Below, one piece after another: positions 31,638 to 44,166 of a stretch of 64,000 bases of DNA. Within the stretch, counting starts at the first letter, position 1. Each line of letters starts with the position of its first letter. Both the position numbers and the translations under genes were made by a program. Origin of the DNA: Falciphora oryzae (taxonomy: Eukaryota > Ascomycota > Sordariomycetes > Magnaporthales > Magnaporthaceae). The stretch spans positions 276,291 through 340,290 of the forward strand of contig JNVV01000038.1 in assembly GCA_000733355.1 (NCBI GenBank), given 5' to 3'. The notes beneath the pieces are model-generated. The model made no database searches and was not told the origin of the DNA. It saw only the letters and a list, made by a program, of their open reading frames with translations.

Positions 31638-33305
31638 TTACAACTCCCTGGCCCCCCGCTTCGCCTCCCACTCGTCCAGCCAGACCTGGACAAAGGTGAC
31701 CATCTGCGCCTGGGCGCCCGACACGGGAAGCGGGGGTAGGTAGCCGGGCACCGTCTCGTTCGCGAACACGCCGTTCTCGTCCCAGTGGTGGACGGCCTCG
31801 GGGATGAGGAAGACGGGCTCGTCGAGGGTCGACTTGCGCACGGGCAGGCCGATGGCGTTGACGCCGGCCGCGCGCCAGGGGTCCCACTCGCCGTCGACGA
31901 AGGCCAGGCGCGGGTAGCTGATGTCGAAGCCGCCGTACTTGTTGACGCGGTCCAGGTCGGCCTTGCCCGTCAGGTTGAAGAAGCCGCGGCAGATGGCGGT
32001 CGAGTACTCGAGGTCGATCAGGCGCGAGATCAGCGGCAGCTGGTCCGCCGGCGCGCCGCTGCCGGTCTGCAGGTAGCCCCACTCGGTGCAGACCTGGTAG
32101 GGCCAGAGGCGGTCGGTGCGGGATAGGCCGACGCCCTCGTAGCTTCTTGGGTCGCGCGATCCCCAGCACTGGTCCTGGGAGCGGCGGCAGCGTGACACGG
32201 TGGTGAGGCCGACGTAGCCGATATAGTTGAGGAAGCGGTTCTCGAGGCTCGTGCTGAGCTCTTTCTCGTAGCCGCCCAGCTTGATCAGCTCCTGCACCAG
32301 GGAGCGCTTGGACTCAGTGGCCGGGTACAGCACGGCGTCGGCCGAAACATTGCTGCAGTAGTTGAAGAACTCGAGGGAGCCGACCTTGGGGTCCCAGTTG
32401 TGCCTCTGCAGGCTGTAGATGCCGCTGTTGATTGTGCTGGCAAAGTCATCGTTGTAAGTGATGTTGGGCAGGCCGAAGGCGCCCTTGAGGCGCAGAGCCT
32501 GCGGGTCGTCGTTGGCCCGGCCTATCAGGATGTTGTCGACGATGTGAGTCAGCTTCTGCGTCGTCTGGACGCAGGCAGGCGGCCCGTAGACAGTGGCGGC
32601 CTCAAAGTACTTCCAGTAATCCCAAATGGCCTTGGGCACGCCCGAGGATGAGATGGCTCCCCAAAAGATGCTCGGGTACACTTTGCGGAGGAAGGCAACG
32701 AAAGCGCCGGCGTACGAGCCGCCGTAAGCGATCCAAGGGGTGACATCAGGGCTGAGATTCACGTTCTCGAGCCCGGCGAATTTGACGTTCTTGGCGAAGT
32801 AGGCGGTATCGGCCAAGGCCTGCTCGGTGGTGAGGAAGCGCAGGTTCTCAGTGCTAAAGTTGCTGGTGGGTATGCTGGTGCCGTAGTAGCGGTGCTCCAG
32901 GATCACACCGACACCGCCGGTGGCCTTGGCCAGGATGTTGACGATGCCCTTTTGCAGGAAGGGGAGACGGTCGACACCGCTCGTCTCGCCGGCGCCAAGC
33001 ACGATGACGGGCCCGCCAGGCTTGTAGTACTGGGCATCGAACCAGTAGCGGAGCGGGAACGTGCCGTCAGAGTGCGGCTCGTACCTGCTGTCGTTGTGGA
33101 AGTGGTCGATAGGCACCGAGAGGTTGTATTCCTGGTACAGGCGCGACGGGCCAGGCGCCTGTCTGCGGGCCAGGCCAGACTGTTGGGCGTGGTCGTGTTC
33201 CCGCTGGGCCTCCCTGTCGATGGGCGGCAGGGGAAACCGCTGGAGGGCCTGTGCCGCAGAGAGCAGGGTGGCGGCAACGAGGCCGATGCTCCGGAAAGAG
33301 ACCAT
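31638..33305 (-). CDS. Secreted serine carboxypeptidase, family S28
   Basis: A single exon of 555 residues. The signal peptide (MVSFRSIGLVAATLLSAAQA) is followed by a pro-like stretch ending in LARRQAPG, a likely Kex2 site at residues 47-48. The peptidase S28 pattern is clear: FPLRYWFDAQYYKPGGPVIV, GVILEHRYYGTS, the nucleophile Ser197 in YGGSYAG, the Asp475 region DGEWDPW and the His region VHHWDENG near residue 507. The S28 family (lysosomal Pro-X carboxypeptidase, DPP II, fungal prolyl endo/exopeptidases) cleaves after proline, usually at acidic pH. Eight or more NxS/T sites suggest heavy glycosylation. It faces the proline-rich secreted protein gene, though a functional link between the two is speculative. 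Confidence 0.93.
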   Translation of the reverse strand: MVSFRSIGLVAATLLSAAQALQRFPLPPIDREAQREHDHAQQSGLARRQAPGPSRLYQEYNLSVPIDHFHNDSRYEPHSDGTFPLRYWFDAQYYKPGGPVIVLGAGETSGVDRLPFLQKGIVNILAKATGGVGVILEHRYYGTSIPTSNFSTENLRFLTTEQALADTAYFAKNVKFAGLENVNLSPDVTPWIAYGGSYAGAFVAFLRKVYPSIFWGAISSSGVPKAIWDYWKYFEAATVYGPPACVQTTQKLTHIVDNILIGRANDDPQALRLKGAFGLPNITYNDDFASTINSGIYSLQRHNWDPKVGSLEFFNYCSNVSADAVLYPATESKRSLVQELIKLGGYEKELSTSLENRFLNYIGYVGLTTVSRCRRSQDQCWGSRDPRSYEGVGLSRTDRLWPYQVCTEWGYLQTGSGAPADQLPLISRLIDLEYSTAICRGFFNLTGKADLDRVNKYGGFDISYPRLAFVDGEWDPWRAAGVNAIGLPVRKSTLDEPVFLIPEAVHHWDENGVFANETVPGYLPPLPVSGAQAQMVTFVQVWLDEWEAKRGAREL

Positions 33306-35335
33306 TGCGTCGAGACGGGCAGCAGTGGAACGGAGGGGGAGTACGGGGAGAGGGAAAAGAAAAGACAGGCCAAGGCGGATGCAGGATGCGTGTCGGCTGG
33401 CATTTAACTATTTTGTCTTGTGTGCCCCTCGATTCATGATGCGACCCGTTGCCAAATGGCGGTGGCCGCAGCAGGGCCAGCACAGGCCGCCGTCGCCCCG
33501 GGCATGGCTTCATTTCGTCTGCATGGCGATGGCGACTCGCGTGCTTGACGCTGCACAAGGCCTCGGATCTGGGCCGGCCTGCCTGTTTAGCAATCACCAC
33601 CTCCCCGATTTCGCCGGGCCCGACATGCGGGACGGGTCTCCACAGCGTGCTGGCTCGCTCAAGGCGGAAGGTGGTAGCTGACAGCGTGCCACCAGGCGGC
33701 CATTCAGCCTGCCGACCGCCGACTGGCGGCAACATCACGAGAGTCTGTGTTGTATATAAAGGTGCCGTGCATTTCTTGGGTCGATGTCGGGCATAAGGGG
33801 AGGGCAGCTGGAGTCGGTGCAAAAGTCGGCACGGAACTGATCAAGTCTGGTCTGGAGTATGTTGGTGGGATTGGTGGACTATTGCGACGCGTGGCCTTGG
33901 CAGAGGAGGGGCTTCAGCTGGAGCGAGTGGATTGCAGCCTGGCTGGTCAACCGTGCATGGGGCGGGGAGCAGCCAGATGCGTCAATCATCACCGAAAGTA
34001 TCGGCTGCAGGAAAAGCAAAATTGATAGCATCAGCATCCTGCATCAATTTTAGGACAGCGCTGGGTGGCCGCGGGGTGCGCTGGCTCGTGCTTCCGCCAG
34101 CAGACCTGATAGGCCCACCGCCCGGCGGTGCCCGCTCTCATCCCATCAATGTTGCTCGTCCGATCGCCAACATGATTGATGCGACGACTGCACGCGCCGC
34201 CGACGCTGCTTTTTTAAATGAACGTCGTCCGTCGCCTCTCGCTTTTGTTCGCTTCGCTCGTCACTTTTCCCCTCTTGTGACCAGTAGGCTTTCCCGCCCT
34301 CGCTGTCGCCTTCACAATGCGAGCCAGCATCAGCTTCCTTGCAATCGTGCCGTCGTCACTGGCCAAGGCTCCTTGTGACGCGAGCCTCCTCGGCCCAGCC
34401 AGGCCCGCTATCGCGACATCTTGCACCCTCGGCCCTGTCGCGGCCGTGTTTTCCGCGCCAATGGACTAGATCGATAGGGAACGGAATCCGTATTGTGGTC
34501 TAGACGTCCGAGGGCTGAGCTGGCCTCCGCGATAATGTCGGTCAGGCCTTGGTGCCGAGTGCCCGCTGCCCAAGAGACCAAGCTGGCGAGCATCGTCACC
34601 AAGATCGGACCCAATTTCCCGAGGGTAGTGGATGCTCTGACACCTCGATGTGGCCAAGCTTGTCAGGGTGCCGCTATCTGGACTCGATCAGCATCAACAG
34701 GCACCAAACAAGTGCGATTGTTCGAGGGGCGCCCCCCAGATGACAAGACGAGTTAGCCCTGGTGCTGCTTTAGGGATCCGATGAACAGATAGCACAACGG
34801 TCATTTGGCTCAAGCCACTTTAGGAACGACACAGGACGCGGACTCTATCAGCGGGCCGCTGCTCAATTACCGCTCGCCTCCCCTAAACTGATCGTCGCGA
34901 TGGGTGTGGTTCAATCCCCCAGCGTGGAGAAGCAAACCCCACTACTTTGACAAGGTTTCGAGAACTGGGGGACGTGATGCAAGCCCTCGGGGGGCCTTGT
35001 CTAGGGCCAACCAGCTTGTGACGGGGAACGCCCACTCGCTGGATAGGACACCGAATGTGCTACACCCACCCAGCCCTAGATCCAACCTACAGGTAGCCAG
35101 AAAGCGTCTGTGCATAGCCACGCCATTTTGACCACAGGCGATGGATAAAGACCCGACTAGGGCCAGTTTAGCTCCGCTGCTGGCCTTCCTTCTCCTGGTG
35201 TGACTTGCTCCCGTTGCCAGCCACAGTCGAGGTTCCCCCTCCGAGCGCAGACGCCAATGGCGGAACGTTATCCCTCCAAGACCGCTTCAAGCCGCGCATG
35301 ATGAGCGGATACGAGGATCACGGTGTGCTCGAGGC
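33306..35335. other. Long intergenic region
   Basis: About 2 kb between the diverging S28 and SAT4-type genes. A 51-codon frame from ATG 34318 begins with a signal-like MRASISFLAIVPSSLA behind a CT-rich leader, but no splice extension or homology supports it. Nothing else is recognised. Confidence 0.45.
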
Positions 35336-37092
35336 ATGGCTGCATTCCTCGCTGGCCTTGTCGGTCGTCAGCTTGGGGCTGGTAGTGCGCGCGTGTACGT
35401 GGCCAAGTTCGTTGTGGGGAGATGGTTCAAGGACGATGGTATGCCTTCATGGAACACTATGCATACTAGAATGTTTCAAGCTAGGTGAAGCATGCGCTGA
35501 CAGGCAGGACTCTCCCCGACCTAGAATTTATGTTGCTGGCCCTGGTGCGTTACGGAAGCGAGCTCTGGTCTCCAGGATGCACCTGCTCGTGGATCCTATC
35601 GACTCTCTCGTGCTAGCTGGGCGACAAAACTGATCAACTATGAAGATATTCGCCCTCGTCTTCGGGGTCATGGAAGCTCTAGGTCCGTGGTCTCTGTCCG
35701 TGCCCGTCCTTGAGAGCTGCCAGTTGGGGATATCTAACTCTCGAGATGCGACCACGGAGGCCCAATTTGCGCAGGACGTCCTAAGTGGCCGACAGCCTGC
35801 CGGGAATGTGATACCCTACATGAAGGTTAGATGTCCCGGATCACCCTGTCTCTCTTTAGCCCAAATACTCACAGACATGGCGCGTCCAGACACAAGGCCT
35901 GGCAGCCATTCCGTGTTACGCGGCGGCGACGGTCCTGGCCAAATGCGCGGTCCTCCTCTACCTCCTCCGCCTGACCGTCTCGCGCGAGATCTGCATGGTC
36001 GCGTACGCCACCATGGCGCTCGCGATAGCTCAGTGCCTGGCCGTGCTCGCGAGCACGATGGCCCGCACCGCCAGCCTGAGCAGCGTCGTCAACCTGATAG
36101 TACCGCAACCAAACCCCGAGGCGTACAACGCTCGCGCAAATGTCGGCCTCGTGTGGGTCATCACAGCCTTCATCAACTCGCTCACCGACGTGACCCTGCT
36201 GGTGCTGCTGCTCTGGATCCTCAGGCCCCTGCGCGCGCGCTGGGAGAAGAAGCTGGCCATAATGGGTGTTCTGATGGCTGGCGACTTGTAAGTTTGTATT
36301 TCCCGGAACCCTTCCGAATATCGCTGCCTTCTCGCATAGGCGACGCCCGGCCGACAGGGATCGTGCTGACACGACTGCCAGTGTTTTTGGCGTGAGAATT
36401 TACCGCGCCTACCAGGCATTTACGCTCATGCGCCAAGACAGCCTATACAGCCGATGGACCGCGACGGTACTCTGGTGGTGAGCCGCAGCCCCATTCTAAT
36501 GTTCGCCAATGTGGCATTTTACCATGCTGACGCAGAAACCTCCTCGTCCAGCGTCGTCGAGCTGCTCGCCGGCATCCTCTGCGCATGCCTCCCCGCCGCC
36601 AACGCATTGTACAACCACATCCGGGGCGGCTCCGGCCGCCGGCTCCGCACGCTAAAGCTCCGCACGCTCACGCAGCCCACGACGGCCGCCTTCCCGTCTC
36701 AGGCTGCCCGCGGGGGCGGGGGTGCCGTCAGGCGCGGCGGTTCAGACCCGACGACGGCGACGGACACGACAGCAACTACAACAACAACGGCTACAACTAT
36801 AACTCTGCAGGATAGCGACTGGTATTACTCAGACGACCTCATGTCACCGCAAGGCCGGGCACGCGTCCTCGCAGAGAAGGGCGGCAGCGCCTGCGGCGGG
36901 GAGTGTGGGGAGCCGTCATGCGCGTGCTCGGGCTCGGCCCGCCCGTCACGGAGCACCACGGTTGAAGAAGAGTCGCCCGTGCAACACGACGCTATGTGGG
37001 GCGGCGAGGGTGCGCTTGCTGATAGCCCGTCGAATGTGTCCCGTCGCTTCCTCCTGGCGCCCGACAAGATCCGAGACGGGATGGGCGGGTAG
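35336..37092 (+). CDS. SAT4-family (rhodopsin-like fold) integral membrane protein
   Basis: Six exons are inferred: 35336-35438, 35525-35544 (20 nt), 35646-35825, 35875-36287, 36382-36477 and 36552-37092, giving 450 residues. Landmarks of the fungal SAT4/PTH11-like membrane family appear in order: VYVAKFVVGRWFKDDE then FMLLALIFALVFGVMEALG (TM2), DVLSGRQPAGNVIPYMK-TWRVQTQG, a tyrosine-rich TM3 (AVLLYLLRLTVSREI), TM4-6 around LVWVITAFINSLTDVTLLV, FGVRIYRAYQAF, and the last TM VVELLAGILCACLPAANALY. A long Ser/Thr-rich cytosolic tail follows. No CFEM domain is present. The family includes PTH11, a surface sensor of the rice blast fungus, but most members are uncharacterised. The first TM is out of frame with the ATG chosen; see findings for a possible 2-bp shift that would move the start to 35298. 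Confidence 0.72.
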
Positions 37093-37985
37093 CCCGTGGA
37101 CTGCCCCTGATGGTCCTTCTCCGTGTTTGTCCGAAGATCGGGCACGCGAGAGTTCCCGCTGGATGGGAAAGGACCCCGCGGATACTGGAGCCTGGTAAAT
37201 CGGCTTGCAGCAAGTGGAGGGGCTGGAGCACAAAGCGTCGACTTTGCACGAGAAACAAGAGCGCTATTTAGCCAGGAAGCGATGATTCTAAACAGCATAT
37301 ACCACCATAGACCAAGGTCTTTACATAGAAAATTTCTCTCATCTTACGTCTTCGCGATGTTTCTTGATGCCTCCCAGCTGCACTCTGTCAGCTTCCATCA
37401 CACGGTACCAGACGGGGGTTACCTTAGCCGCCTTGTGGAGATGCGGATGCCACCACACCAACAGACGCTGGCCATTTAAGGGTGGGGTTCGCGGCTTGAG
37501 CTTTTCGAGCTTCCCTTTAGAATCCCTGGCGAAACAAGCTTATTATTGCTGCGATCCCAGGGCCCAACCACGCAGCTTTGAAAGGGGAATCGCCACTGGC
37601 GTTGTGGCTTTCCGTAGCTCCCAACTGCCGGCCAGATGCCGCGACCTAGCACAGCATGGGCTGATCCAGCTGCATGCTGATGCATGTGCAACAAAGACTG
37701 CTGGCTTCCAGCCTTCGAGACTTTTTCCGAGCCCCAAAATAGTGGCCGCCCCTGTGGAGCACCGTGCGTGCCCAGGGGATCCTGGGACTCGAGAGTCGCA
37801 ATGGCGCTAGACAGGCAGCTCGTCGTCCAGCTGCATATGATTCATTTCCACCCTGCAGGCCCTGTCCGAGTTCCCATCTGACGGCAGGACCGCCGCTTCC
37901 TCGCTGGCCCCAATGCGCTGCCCTCACCTTCGCGGCTGACACCGCCCTCGTCGCAGTGCTGTCGCTATGTGCTAGGACGGTGAAA
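37093..37985. other. Intergenic region
   Basis: About 0.9 kb. No gene is supported. An in-frame extension upstream of the next gene (from about 37764) lacks conservation-like features and is taken as leader. Confidence 0.5.
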
Positions 37986-40900
37986 ATGGCAGCCGCAAGC
38001 AACAGCATCGCGAGCAGCGCCCCCGACCAGCGCCAGCTCCGCCTGATCGCCGCCGCCGCCCAGGTCAACGACGCCCGCATCCGAGACATCCTCGCCGAGG
38101 AGCCCCACGGCTGGTCCTCCACCGCCGACCGCGACGCCCTGCGCCAGTCGCTCCAGAAGGTTGCCGCCCGCGGCCGCCTCGACCTCGTCCGCCTGCTTCT
38201 TTCCCACGGCGCCGACCCGGACGCCAAGCCCGGCCGCGAAAACGAGATCCCCGCCGTCTTCAAGGCCGCCGAGGGCGCCCACGCCGCCGTTATTGCCGAG
38301 CTGCTCGCCAAGGGCGCCCACCCGGACTGGTCACACCCGCGCACTGGCCAGACCGCTCTCTACGTCGCCGCCGCCAGAGGCCATAATGAGGTCGTCAAGG
38401 CGCTGCTCGAGGGCGGCGCCGCCGTCGACGGACCAAAAAAAGACAGCAAGGAAAGCGACAAGCTCGATGGGCGCACACCGCTCCTGTACCTCGCGTCGGA
38501 GAAGAAGGCGGACAAATGGACCGTCGAGACCCTCAAACTGCTGGTCGACGCCGGCGCCAAGCTCGAGGCCAAGGACCGGAACGGCCGCACTTCCCTGCTC
38601 TGGGCCGCGACAACGGGCAATCTCAAGCTCATGGACGCGCTCCTTTGCGGCACCCTGGGCCAGGCTGCCAGTACGAGCGCCACCAACAATCGCGGCCGCA
38701 CAGCGCTGCACCTAGCGGCGGAGCAGAACCACGAGGACATGGTGCGGCTGCTCCTGCGCTGGGGCGCCGACCCGTCCGCCGCCAGCGACGGCGGCTGGAC
38801 GGCGCTGCACAACGCCGCCCAGGCCGGCAACGTCGGCGTCATCGCGCTCCTGCTCAAGCACGACGCCGCCGTCAACGCCGTCCTCAGCAACGGCATGACC
38901 CCGATGCACTGGGCCGCGTTCAACGGCCACCAAGCCGCCGTGGCACTCCTGCTGACGCGCCCCGAGGCCGACCTGTCCATCAAGGATAGCTTCTACCGCA
39001 CCCCGATGCTGTGCGCTGCCGAGAAGCACCATGCCGACGTTGTTCGTATGCTCTCGCCCACACGCGGCGCCGAAAGGCTGTCGCCCGCGGCCCGGAGTGC
39101 TTGTGAGCGGTTCGAGGCGACCGTCGTCGACTTTGGAGACTTTCCCAAGAAACAGATGGTCTTTCGCCATTCGGTCTACGAGGTGCTCTACGGCGACAAG
39201 GTGCCCACCATCACCAAGCATATAAAATATGAGCCATCCTTCAGATGGATCCATTTGCCGGCCAATAATCTTGCGTGGGTTGAGACACTCATAGCTAAGA
39301 ACTTTGTCGAGAGCGGACATCGCGATATCGAGGCCTACAAGTCGCTCGAGAGGTGCTTTGACCAGGAGCACTGCGGTCCTTTGGCGCATGACAATTTTAT
39401 GCGCTTGTTCTCGCAGCGTATTCCCGCGTCCCAAGGTCTCCGGCCTGAGAAGGAGGAGAAGCCCCTGACGGCTCTATCCGAGGAGTCTTCGGAAATGAGC
39501 GCGGCGACGGCGGTGGCGAGCCTGTCCGGGAGCGACATAATCTCGCCGAAGCATTCTCCCCGGCCGGACAAGCACTCATTCCAGATGCCAAATAAGCCAT
39601 TTAGTCGCGCGGACACCGGCGGTAGTGCCGCAACACCGCGGTCAGAGGGCGGCAAGAAGAAGTCAAAAGCCGAGCAGTTGGCCGAGAGGCACCCTAAGAG
39701 CCGGAAACGGACCAACGGGCCGCCCGGCAATCTCCCTGGGACCAAGCAGCGAGCCATGACCCCGACAGCCCTGCCTCTTCCCTGGGAAAACTCCAAGCTT
39801 GTCGCGCCTAGCGGGAGTCTTGTGCTATTTGTGAGTCCATCCCTGCATAGACATTCCTGTGCGCCACACGGCAACTAACCGCAAAAGATGCCGTTTCTTC
39901 ACTACGAGACGCATGAAAGCCGGAAAAAGATGACCGAAGCCATAGACAGGGTGTGCCGCGAACAGACTGAGCTCCCATGCAACGCGACGCCAGACGAGTT
40001 ACTCATCCGCGGCTACCTCTTCCAAAAGCCACCCCTGCACCCACGCCGAACCCTGGATCAATACTTTTATCACGGAATCGATACGTCGCAGCGAGACGAA
40101 GACCAGGTCGTATATCGATACTGCTTGAATAACAAGGAAGCCCTCAAAGTCTTTATGGTGGACCAACTTTGGCTCTGGGTAATTAACCGCAACCTCATCA
40201 TTACCTGCTTCCCACAGCGCTGGGAGCAGCCCAAGCACGACCCGCTCAATGTCCTGGACGGCATCATTGAGGAGACGAATGCAAAGACTCGTCCGCCCGT
40301 GCAGTCGGTCTATGACCTCGCGATGCTGATCACAAATCGCTGCGCCGGACTGTTCGATCGGCACCGCATGGACGATCAAAACTACCAGTTCCTCGAGATG
40401 TTTGAGAGCTCTATCGGACACGTCACCCACGAGGAAAGCAAGCTCTTTGTGCGCTTCAACCGCGCCTCGGAGCTGTCGGGACGACTAAGGCGCGAGCTGC
40501 TGAAGGAGGGCAAGAGCTTGCTGTCGGCACCAACCCGCCCCCGCCGCCAGGACGGGAGCGGCGATGAAGACGACGACCGCGACCCGGCCGACGAGCTGCT
40601 CGAGATCGGTCACGAGACGGAGCTGCTGGCCGAGATCAAGGACATCCGGGATGAGCTCAACATCCTGGACACCGTCCTCAGCGGCCAGTACGAGCTGCTA
40701 AAGGACTTTGAGCACCACGTGGAGGAGGAGCTTCGAGCGTCGACGGCTGCGGATCCGTCGGCGCGTCGGGCCACCGACATGTTTGTGGCAGAGTGCCGAC
40801 GGCGGTCGGCCAATCAGGGGCGGCTGCTCGAGACGCGGCTCGGCGACATTGACCGCATGGATCGCCAAGCCCAGAGCATCCTATACTCGCTTACGAACCT

Positions 40901-41895
40901 GCTAGGTTAGTTTGCCCCTTGTTCCTGCATCAGGGAGACGTCTGCTGCGAGAGCAGACATGACTTCTTCAATTCAGACACGCTAACAGGGGACTCCTCTC
41001 CCCAGATCTCAAACAAAAGCACTCCAACGCTCTCGAGGCCCGGTTCGCGCGCGACCAGGCCGTCATTGCGGCCAAGCAAGGGCAGACGGTCATGGTCTTC
41101 ACGCTCGTCACGATCCTGTTCCTGCCCATCGGCTTCATCGCTGCCTTCTTCGCCATCAACTTTGCCGAGTGGGAGGGTGGCCAGTTGACGATCCCGTTTG
41201 TGTCCAAGTACATGTTCAGCGTCGGCCTGGGCATATCCGTCCCTCTCATCATTATGGCCTTCACCATCACGGACATCGTCGCCGCCGTCCACGGCTTCTT
41301 TGCTAGCGTCCGCGATCGGGTCATCGAGCTTTACCGGTTCGTTACGGGAAAGAGCCGCAGGAGCAAGAAGGCGGGGCTAAATCGGCGGAAGAGCATGGCG
41401 TCGCGGCGGAGCGGGAGGAAAGGCGACGATAGCGACGAGGACGGCCCGGTCCTCGGGGACAAGGCCACCGCGCGCATCTCCATCTCGCGACCGCGGCCTT
41501 CAATGACGGCGGGCCGCAACGAGCACCACCGCCTGGCCAGCGGCACCAGCGGAGGCAACCCCTGGCCCCCAAGCCGGCGCAGCTACCACAGTGGCAGGGT
41601 GACGACGCCGCCCCCCAGCAGCAGCCCGCGGCACCACCTCCCGCCGCTGAGCGGCCTGACGACGGACTACGACCAGGGCCAGCTGGGCTACAACCGGCGC
41701 GTGTCACCGACGTCCCCGCAGCATCACCTCCAGCCGCCGGGGAGATCGCGCGGGCTCAGCGTGGGGAGCGCCGGCGCAGGCATCTCGTGGGCTGCGGGGC
41801 GGCCCAGTTTTGAGCGGGGGCCGGCGGCGCGGGCGGGTTGGGATGACGGTGGGGATTTGGAAAAGGGGAGGCAGGGCGATGAGAGGTTGCGGTAA
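37986..41895 (+). CDS. Ankyrin-repeat protein with C-terminal CorA-like Mg2+ channel domain
   Basis: Three exons (37986-39830, 39888-40905, 41006-41895; introns of 57 and 100 bp) give 1,250 residues. Residues ~45-350 hold seven to eight ankyrin repeats (for example DGGWTALHNAAQAGNVGVIALLL, then NGMTPMHWAAFNGHQAAVALLL). A linker with basic Lys/Ser-rich sequence precedes a helical CorA-type cytosolic domain, which begins at LVLF-MPFLHYETHESR and includes RTLDQYFYHGIDTS and QVVYRYCLNN. Two membrane helices close the domain (VFTLVTILFLPIGFIAAFF and FSVGLGISVPLIIMAFTIT). The GMN signature of true CorA channels is not seen after the first helix; fungal ankyrin-CorA proteins usually lack it, so ion transport is unproven. 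A Ser/Arg/Pro-rich cytosolic tail of ~190 residues ends the protein. Confidence 0.9.
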
Positions 41896-42774
41896 TATCA
41901 TCATGGATAATGCATGGGGGTAGAAAAAAATGTAAAGCACTTGGCCTATTTCCAGATAATGTTTCAACGAGAACGGCGGGACAATCCGACTGGGCTTAAC
42001 CATGTCGTAGGTCCAGGACATTCAGCTGTATGCTTAGAACATGTACATCCAAAGAAAGAAACTGCGCATCGATGCCATTATTGCCCTTCACTGGCGACTG
42101 GCGCCTTGCGGGGGCCCGTTTCCCGGCCGTCTCATCACATTAGAGGCCGAAGTGCCGCTCCGACCACCTGCTGCTGGGAGAGGTGCACAGCTCAATGACG
42201 TAGGCCACTTGCCGGACAGTATCAGTCGAAGTTCTCGGCCACGTCATGAAGCTCGAGGACCTGCGGGTAGGAGGCTATCCAGCCAAATTCCACCGAGCTT
42301 CGTTTCCGGGTGCATCGCACTAGGGTTAGCCCTAAACGTCTCTTTTGAAACCGCTTTATTGTTAATTTTAAGAATCTCCTTCCTTCATTCGAGGTCAAGA
42401 TCACATCATCTTCATTGGATCCCCTTTTGCCCGCCGGAGCCACCAGATCTGCTGCCTTTGTGCACGTGCATAACTTCGCACATCAGCTACAAAAAAATAA
42501 CTTGTTTATATTTGCAAAAATCAAAGCGTATACTGGAATGGTATGCTCCCTGTCTAAATCGGTACGGATCCCAGATTGGTCCTCGTCGCGCCGTTGAGCC
42601 CACCCTCCATAGCAACACTCATCGGACAAAAGAGAGACAAGAAAAGAAAATTGGCGGCCGGACCGCCCCCTGCGCACACTACCGTCCCCCCATTCCATCC
42701 ATTCATCATTCATCCGTATCATGTGACCCGCTCAGGGCTTCCCGAGGGCTTTTGACGAGGCCTGGCGGCGGGCC
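41896..42774. other. Intergenic between convergent genes
   Basis: About 0.9 kb of AT-richer sequence. No gene is supported. Confidence 0.55.
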
Positions 42775-43127
42775 TTAGTGGCACTGGGCGTTGCCCAGGT
42801 TGCCCCAGCAGCCCAGGTGGCAGAAGAGGCTGCCGCTGGGCTTGCCGTTCTCGACCTTGAAGAGGACGTTCCACTCCTTGCCGTCGCAGGTGTCGGACCG
42901 GCCGCAGTAGGCCTTGGCGATGTCGCTCTGGCTCCACCCTGGAAAAGAGGGGAAGGGAGACAGGTGTTAGCTAGGGCAACGAGGTATGCAAGAGTGAGAG
43001 GTTGAGGAGGGGAAGAGAGGGAGGACTCACTGCCATCGTTGACGAGGTGGTGACCGCAGGAGAGACCCGGCACGGCAATGACGGAGACGGCCGAGGCGAG
43101 GGTGGCGAGGACGAAAGAGGTCTTCAT
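42775..43127 (-). CDS. Small secreted cysteine-rich protein
   Basis: Two exons (43031-43127 and 42775-42938; 92-bp intron, donor GTGAGT) give 86 residues. The signal peptide is MKTSFVLATLASAVSVIA; the mature part of about 68 residues has six cysteines (GLSCGHH, KAYCGR, SDTCDG, LFCHLGC, NAQC), suggesting three disulfides. Such proteins are common as fungal secreted antimicrobials or host-interaction proteins; no named family is recognised. The first in-frame ATG upstream is not used because the signal peptide starts at 43127. It is the first of three small secreted protein genes in the right third of the window. Confidence 0.8.
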
Positions 43128-44166
43128 TTTGGCGAGGGCGTTGTGTGGACGTTTGAAGATTGATTTTGTATGCTTGTCGAAGAAGGACTTCAGGGTTTGT
43201 CTTGCGGGCTCTGATGTAAAGAGGAGGTGGAAGGAAGCTGGATGCTGCTGAGAAAGGTCTCTTGATGGAAGAACACGAGCGATCACGGTCTTATATAATT
43301 AGTGAAATCTGCCCCTCAGCATTGCCGTGGTGCACGGCGTGAGAAACAATGTTGCGAAGCATCTCGGGCTCCATTCAGACCGTTCGGCAAAAAAAAAAAA
43401 AAAAAAAAAAAAAAATGAATTAATGGCAAACCTCGGGCGGTTGGCAAGGTCAAAGGGTAACATTGAGGGCATTTCAGGCAACCGGCGGGACTCTTGGCGA
43501 GAGTCGTCGTCGGCTGAGAGCATGGGGCTACAGCAAACACGCTGCATATGATATTTTCGCCTGTTATGGGTCCAAAACCCATGTTGATCCAATGGGACAC
43601 GTGGAAAAGGCGGCGGCCCGGCTGTGTCCCGCCGTCAGCGGGGACCCATACTCATGAGCCGGGCTCCAGCAACACGTCGATGATGTCCATTTCCGGCATG
43701 TGGAGCGACTGCCGGCAAGCTGAGCTCTTGCTTGCCAAGGCATCATTACGTTTTTGCTCACTGCTTAAGCGCAGCGATGCAGATGAAAACAGAAGAGGGT
43801 TTTAGGCAGCAACCAGAGGAACCCGCATGTATGCTTCATTCTATGGTGTCAGTAAGAGTGCATTGTTTTCATGGAGAATAGGGCAGCGAAGCGAGGTATC
43901 GTGGCCAGTGGTTATTTATTCAAAAGCACCGTGGGGTGCGATCCCACGTTATAACTTCACGGCTCGGGTGGTATATTTGTTTTGTGTGTGTCCTGGGGGG
44001 ACTTTTTTTTCCAGGAAGCTCTTCGGTACGAGGAGTGAGACTTGGTGGGCTGAAGTGCTTGGGTGGATAGTGTCAAACTCGCCTTGATTGTTGGAAGAAA
44101 AGTGAAAATATTTCCCCGTAGTGTTGTGTTGGCACATACTCGCGGTGCAGCTTATTGGCTGGTTTG
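43128..44166. other. Intergenic region
   Basis: About 1 kb. A run of 27 A is at 43389-43415. TATA-like TTATATAA at 43291-43298 would serve the small secreted protein gene. No other gene is seen. Confidence 0.55.

Noticed and set aside
34318..34473. 51-residue secreted peptide gene
   Set aside because: A signal-like start exists, but the mature part shows no cysteine pattern, repeats or splice support.
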